A DNA stretch of 8,474 nucleotides from Calditrichota bacterium (GTDB taxonomy: Bacteria; Calditrichota; Calditrichia; Calditrichales; Calditrichaceae): positions 1-8,474 of the forward strand of contig JAJRSN010000406.1 in the NCBI GenBank assembly GCA_024278715.1, read 5' to 3'. Numbering within the stretch: the stretch's first letter is position 1; every line of letters starts with the position of its first letter. Below the pieces are notes generated by a model. It searched no databases, had not been told where the DNA came from, and worked only from the letters and a program-made list of their open reading frames with translations. Position numbers and translations under genes: made by a program. Of the stretch, positions 7,280 through 8,474 are shown piece after piece.

Positions 7280-8308
7280 TTACCGAGGAATCACTTTAGA
7301 GCCGTCCGATAAATAGGCGGCGCCTTCGGCTACAACCCGCTCAATCCCTTCCAAACCCGACTTAACGGCAATCCGTTGATCCATGGTTTGCAGAAGGGAA
7401 ACCTTAACCCTTTTAACCGAGCTGTCCGGTTTGACAATAAAAACATATCCGCGGTCACCGTCCGCTTCTACCAGAGACTGATAGGGAATTAACGCCGCTC
7501 TCACCCGCTTTGAGGGGTAAATTGTAACTTTTCCCACGAATCCAGAAAACAATTTTGTCTTTTCGGGTAGCAGCTTCAATTTTACTTCGTAGGTTGAGCT
7601 CATGGGATCAATTGTTCCCGATATTTCGGAAACGGTCGCTTTGAATTTTTTTTCGGGATAGGCGTCAAATTCGATTTCCGCTTTATCGCCTAATTGTATC
7701 CGCGCAATATGTTTATCGGTAACGCCCGCTTTTAAAATCTTGTTTCCGGTTTCGGAGCCAAAGAGAAAGACGGGTTGACCGGGAGCTACCATTTCATTGA
7801 TTTCGGGAATTATTTTCAGCACAACGCCGACGGAAGGCGCGCGTATTTCCGAATGCTTCAAATTGAATTTGGCAATATTCAGATCGGCTTTTGCAACCTC
7901 TAACGCGGTTTGGGCGTTCTGCTTTTGCTCCAAAGTTGCCACGCTATCCGCATAAAGTTTTTTAACGCGGTTAAAATCCCGTTCCGCCTTTCGGAAGGCG
8001 CTTAATGCCTGCCGGTAACGCGCCTGAATTTCGGTTAAATCCAACCAGGCAAGAATTTGCCCTTTGGTCACTTTTTCGCCTTCTTTAACGGCAATAGTTT
8101 TAAGAATGCCGCCTGTTTTAAAAGAAAGCTTCGATTCGGCGGCGGCAAAAAGCAGACCCGCCGAATGGACGGGTATTGTCAGGCTGTCGTACCAAACCCG
8201 AGCCAGCTTCACCGGAATCGGCGGCGCTTCTTCCTTTGCCTTTTGGCTGCTTTTACAGCCAAAAAGCAAAAAGCCCGTTAATAAAACAAGTAAATACATG
8301 CGGATCAT
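7280..8308 (-). CDS. RND efflux periplasmic adaptor (membrane fusion) lipoprotein
   Basis: This 342-residue adaptor links the RND pump to an outer-membrane channel. A lipoprotein signal (1-17) ends in the lipobox LFGC, with C18 as the lipidated residue, so it should be anchored to a membrane in the periplasm. The usual order follows: first half of the lipoyl-like domain (about 58-90, GGILKTIAVKEGEKV), a short coiled-coil alpha-hairpin (about 91-153, rich in Ala, Lys, Glu and Gln), second lipoyl half (about 155-186, RAPSVGVV then APGQPVF), beta-barrel (about 190-265) and membrane-proximal domain (about 270-342). The hairpin is fairly short. The ATG at 8308-8306 has GGGAG about ten bases upstream; a second Met at residue 4 would give a shorter signal. 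The pump gene follows directly. No outer-membrane factor gene is adjacent. Confidence 0.92.
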   Translation of the reverse strand: MIRMYLLVLLTGFLLFGCKSSQKAKEEAPPIPVKLARVWYDSLTIPVHSAGLLFAAAESKLSFKTGGILKTIAVKEGEKVTKGQILAWLDLTEIQARYRQALSAFRKAERDFNRVKKLYADSVATLEQKQNAQTALEVAKADLNIAKFNLKHSEIRAPSVGVVLKIIPEINEMVAPGQPVFLFGSETGNKILKAGVTDKHIARIQLGDKAEIEFDAYPEKKFKATVSEISGTIDPMSSTYEVKLKLLPEKTKLFSGFVGKVTIYPSKRVRAALIPYQSLVEADGDRGYVFIVKPDSSVKRVKVSLLQTMDQRIAVKSGLEGIERVVAEGAAYLSDGSKVIPR

Positions 8309-8432
8309 TTTTATTCTTCTCCCTCAAATTCCGAACTTAAAGGGCACCGGCGGCGCCTTTCCGAAGAATTTTCATAAAAGCGGTTACGAAAAGGAAAATA
8401 CAAAATTAAAACGAAATAAACCATTAGAAGTT
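8309..8432. other. Divergent intergenic region between the adaptor gene and a right-edge gene
   Basis: This is an AT-rich stretch, with purine-rich + strand sequence at 8386-8420, that must hold the promoter of the leftward efflux operon. An imperfect GC-rich hairpin (AAAGGGC at 8339-8345 with GCGCCTTT at 8353-8360, one bulge) lies in the adaptor's 5' leader. I find no consensus promoter or clear operator. AAAAGCGGTT occurs at 8376-8385 and again at 8465-8474, which is probably chance. Confidence 0.4.
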
Positions 8433-8474
8433 ATGATGGAAACCACAAATCTCAACGCTCTTTTAAAAGCGGTT
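8433..8474 (+). CDS. Possible 5' end of a rightward gene, cut by the window edge
   Basis: ATG at 8433 (or the adjacent ATG at 8436) opens a frame that stays open to the end of the window, giving MMETTNLNALLKAV. The amphipathic, codon-normal look and the AGAAG just upstream (8426-8430) suggest a real start, better spaced for the second ATG. The frame is open further upstream too, even into the adaptor gene's start region, but that part is AT-rich and does not look coding. Too little is visible to name a product. Confidence 0.4.
   Translation, partial: MMETTNLNALLKAV

Noticed and set aside
8376..8474. Ten-base repeat AAAAGCGGTT at 8376-8385 and 8465-8474, the second inside CGCTCTTTTAAAAGCGG
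   Set aside because: One copy lies in the apparent coding start and the other in the spacer; in AT-rich DNA a ten-base match over this distance is weak evidence for a site.
8298..8474. Longer version of the right-edge + strand frame beginning at ATG 8298
   Set aside because: It would overlap the adaptor gene start and translate an AT-rich spacer into a Lys/Asn-rich segment without coding character; the start at 8433 or 8436 is more likely.

Overview
This is ordinary bacterial chromosome from a Gram-negative organism. The evidence is an outer-membrane beta-barrel protein, a lipoprotein periplasmic adaptor with its RND pump, and Sec signal peptides. Base composition looks balanced to slightly AT-rich, and the intergenic stretches are AT-rich. 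Three of the six complete genes use non-ATG starts (one TTG, two GTG), each with a purine-rich Shine-Dalgarno sequence. The PII protein belongs to the Y51-less type that I associate with FCB-group, Planctomycetes and deltaproteobacterial-like lineages. A Calditrichota or other FCB-type origin is my best guess, but it is inference and weak. I see no mobile element, CRISPR array, tRNA or rRNA.

Left block (1-2855, + strand): an ammonium module. A regulatory region (14-262) lies between a probable divergent gene start at the left edge and a PII signalling gene. It carries two similar short palindromes and a near-consensus sigma-54 type -24/-12 promoter. Next come glnK (TTG start), amt (Amt/AmtB ammonium channel with signal peptide and twin histidines) and, after an intercistronic hairpin, a TorF/Gcw_chp-type outer-membrane barrel. 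In the likely model, Amt moves ammonium across the inner membrane, PII blocks the channel when nitrogen is plentiful, and the barrel may serve the outer membrane. This block ends at a strong bidirectional terminator (2809-2855).

Right block (2870-8308, - strand): transcription runs leftward from about 8308. The order is a periplasmic adaptor lipoprotein, an RND inner-membrane pump 17 bp further on, and, after a 142 bp gap, an RlmI-type 23S rRNA cytosine-5 methyltransferase (GTG start). It converges on the same terminator. No TolC-type outer-membrane factor is present in the window, so the pump must borrow one or have it encoded elsewhere.

Right edge (8309-8474): a 124 bp AT-rich divergent intergenic region, then what looks like the first 14 codons of a + strand gene that runs off the window.

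I did not find a convincing undescribed system. The items most worth a second look are the PII lacking the uridylylation tyrosine, the upstream regulatory layout of the ammonium operon, the outer-membrane barrel in that operon, and the reduced proton-relay residues of the RND pump.
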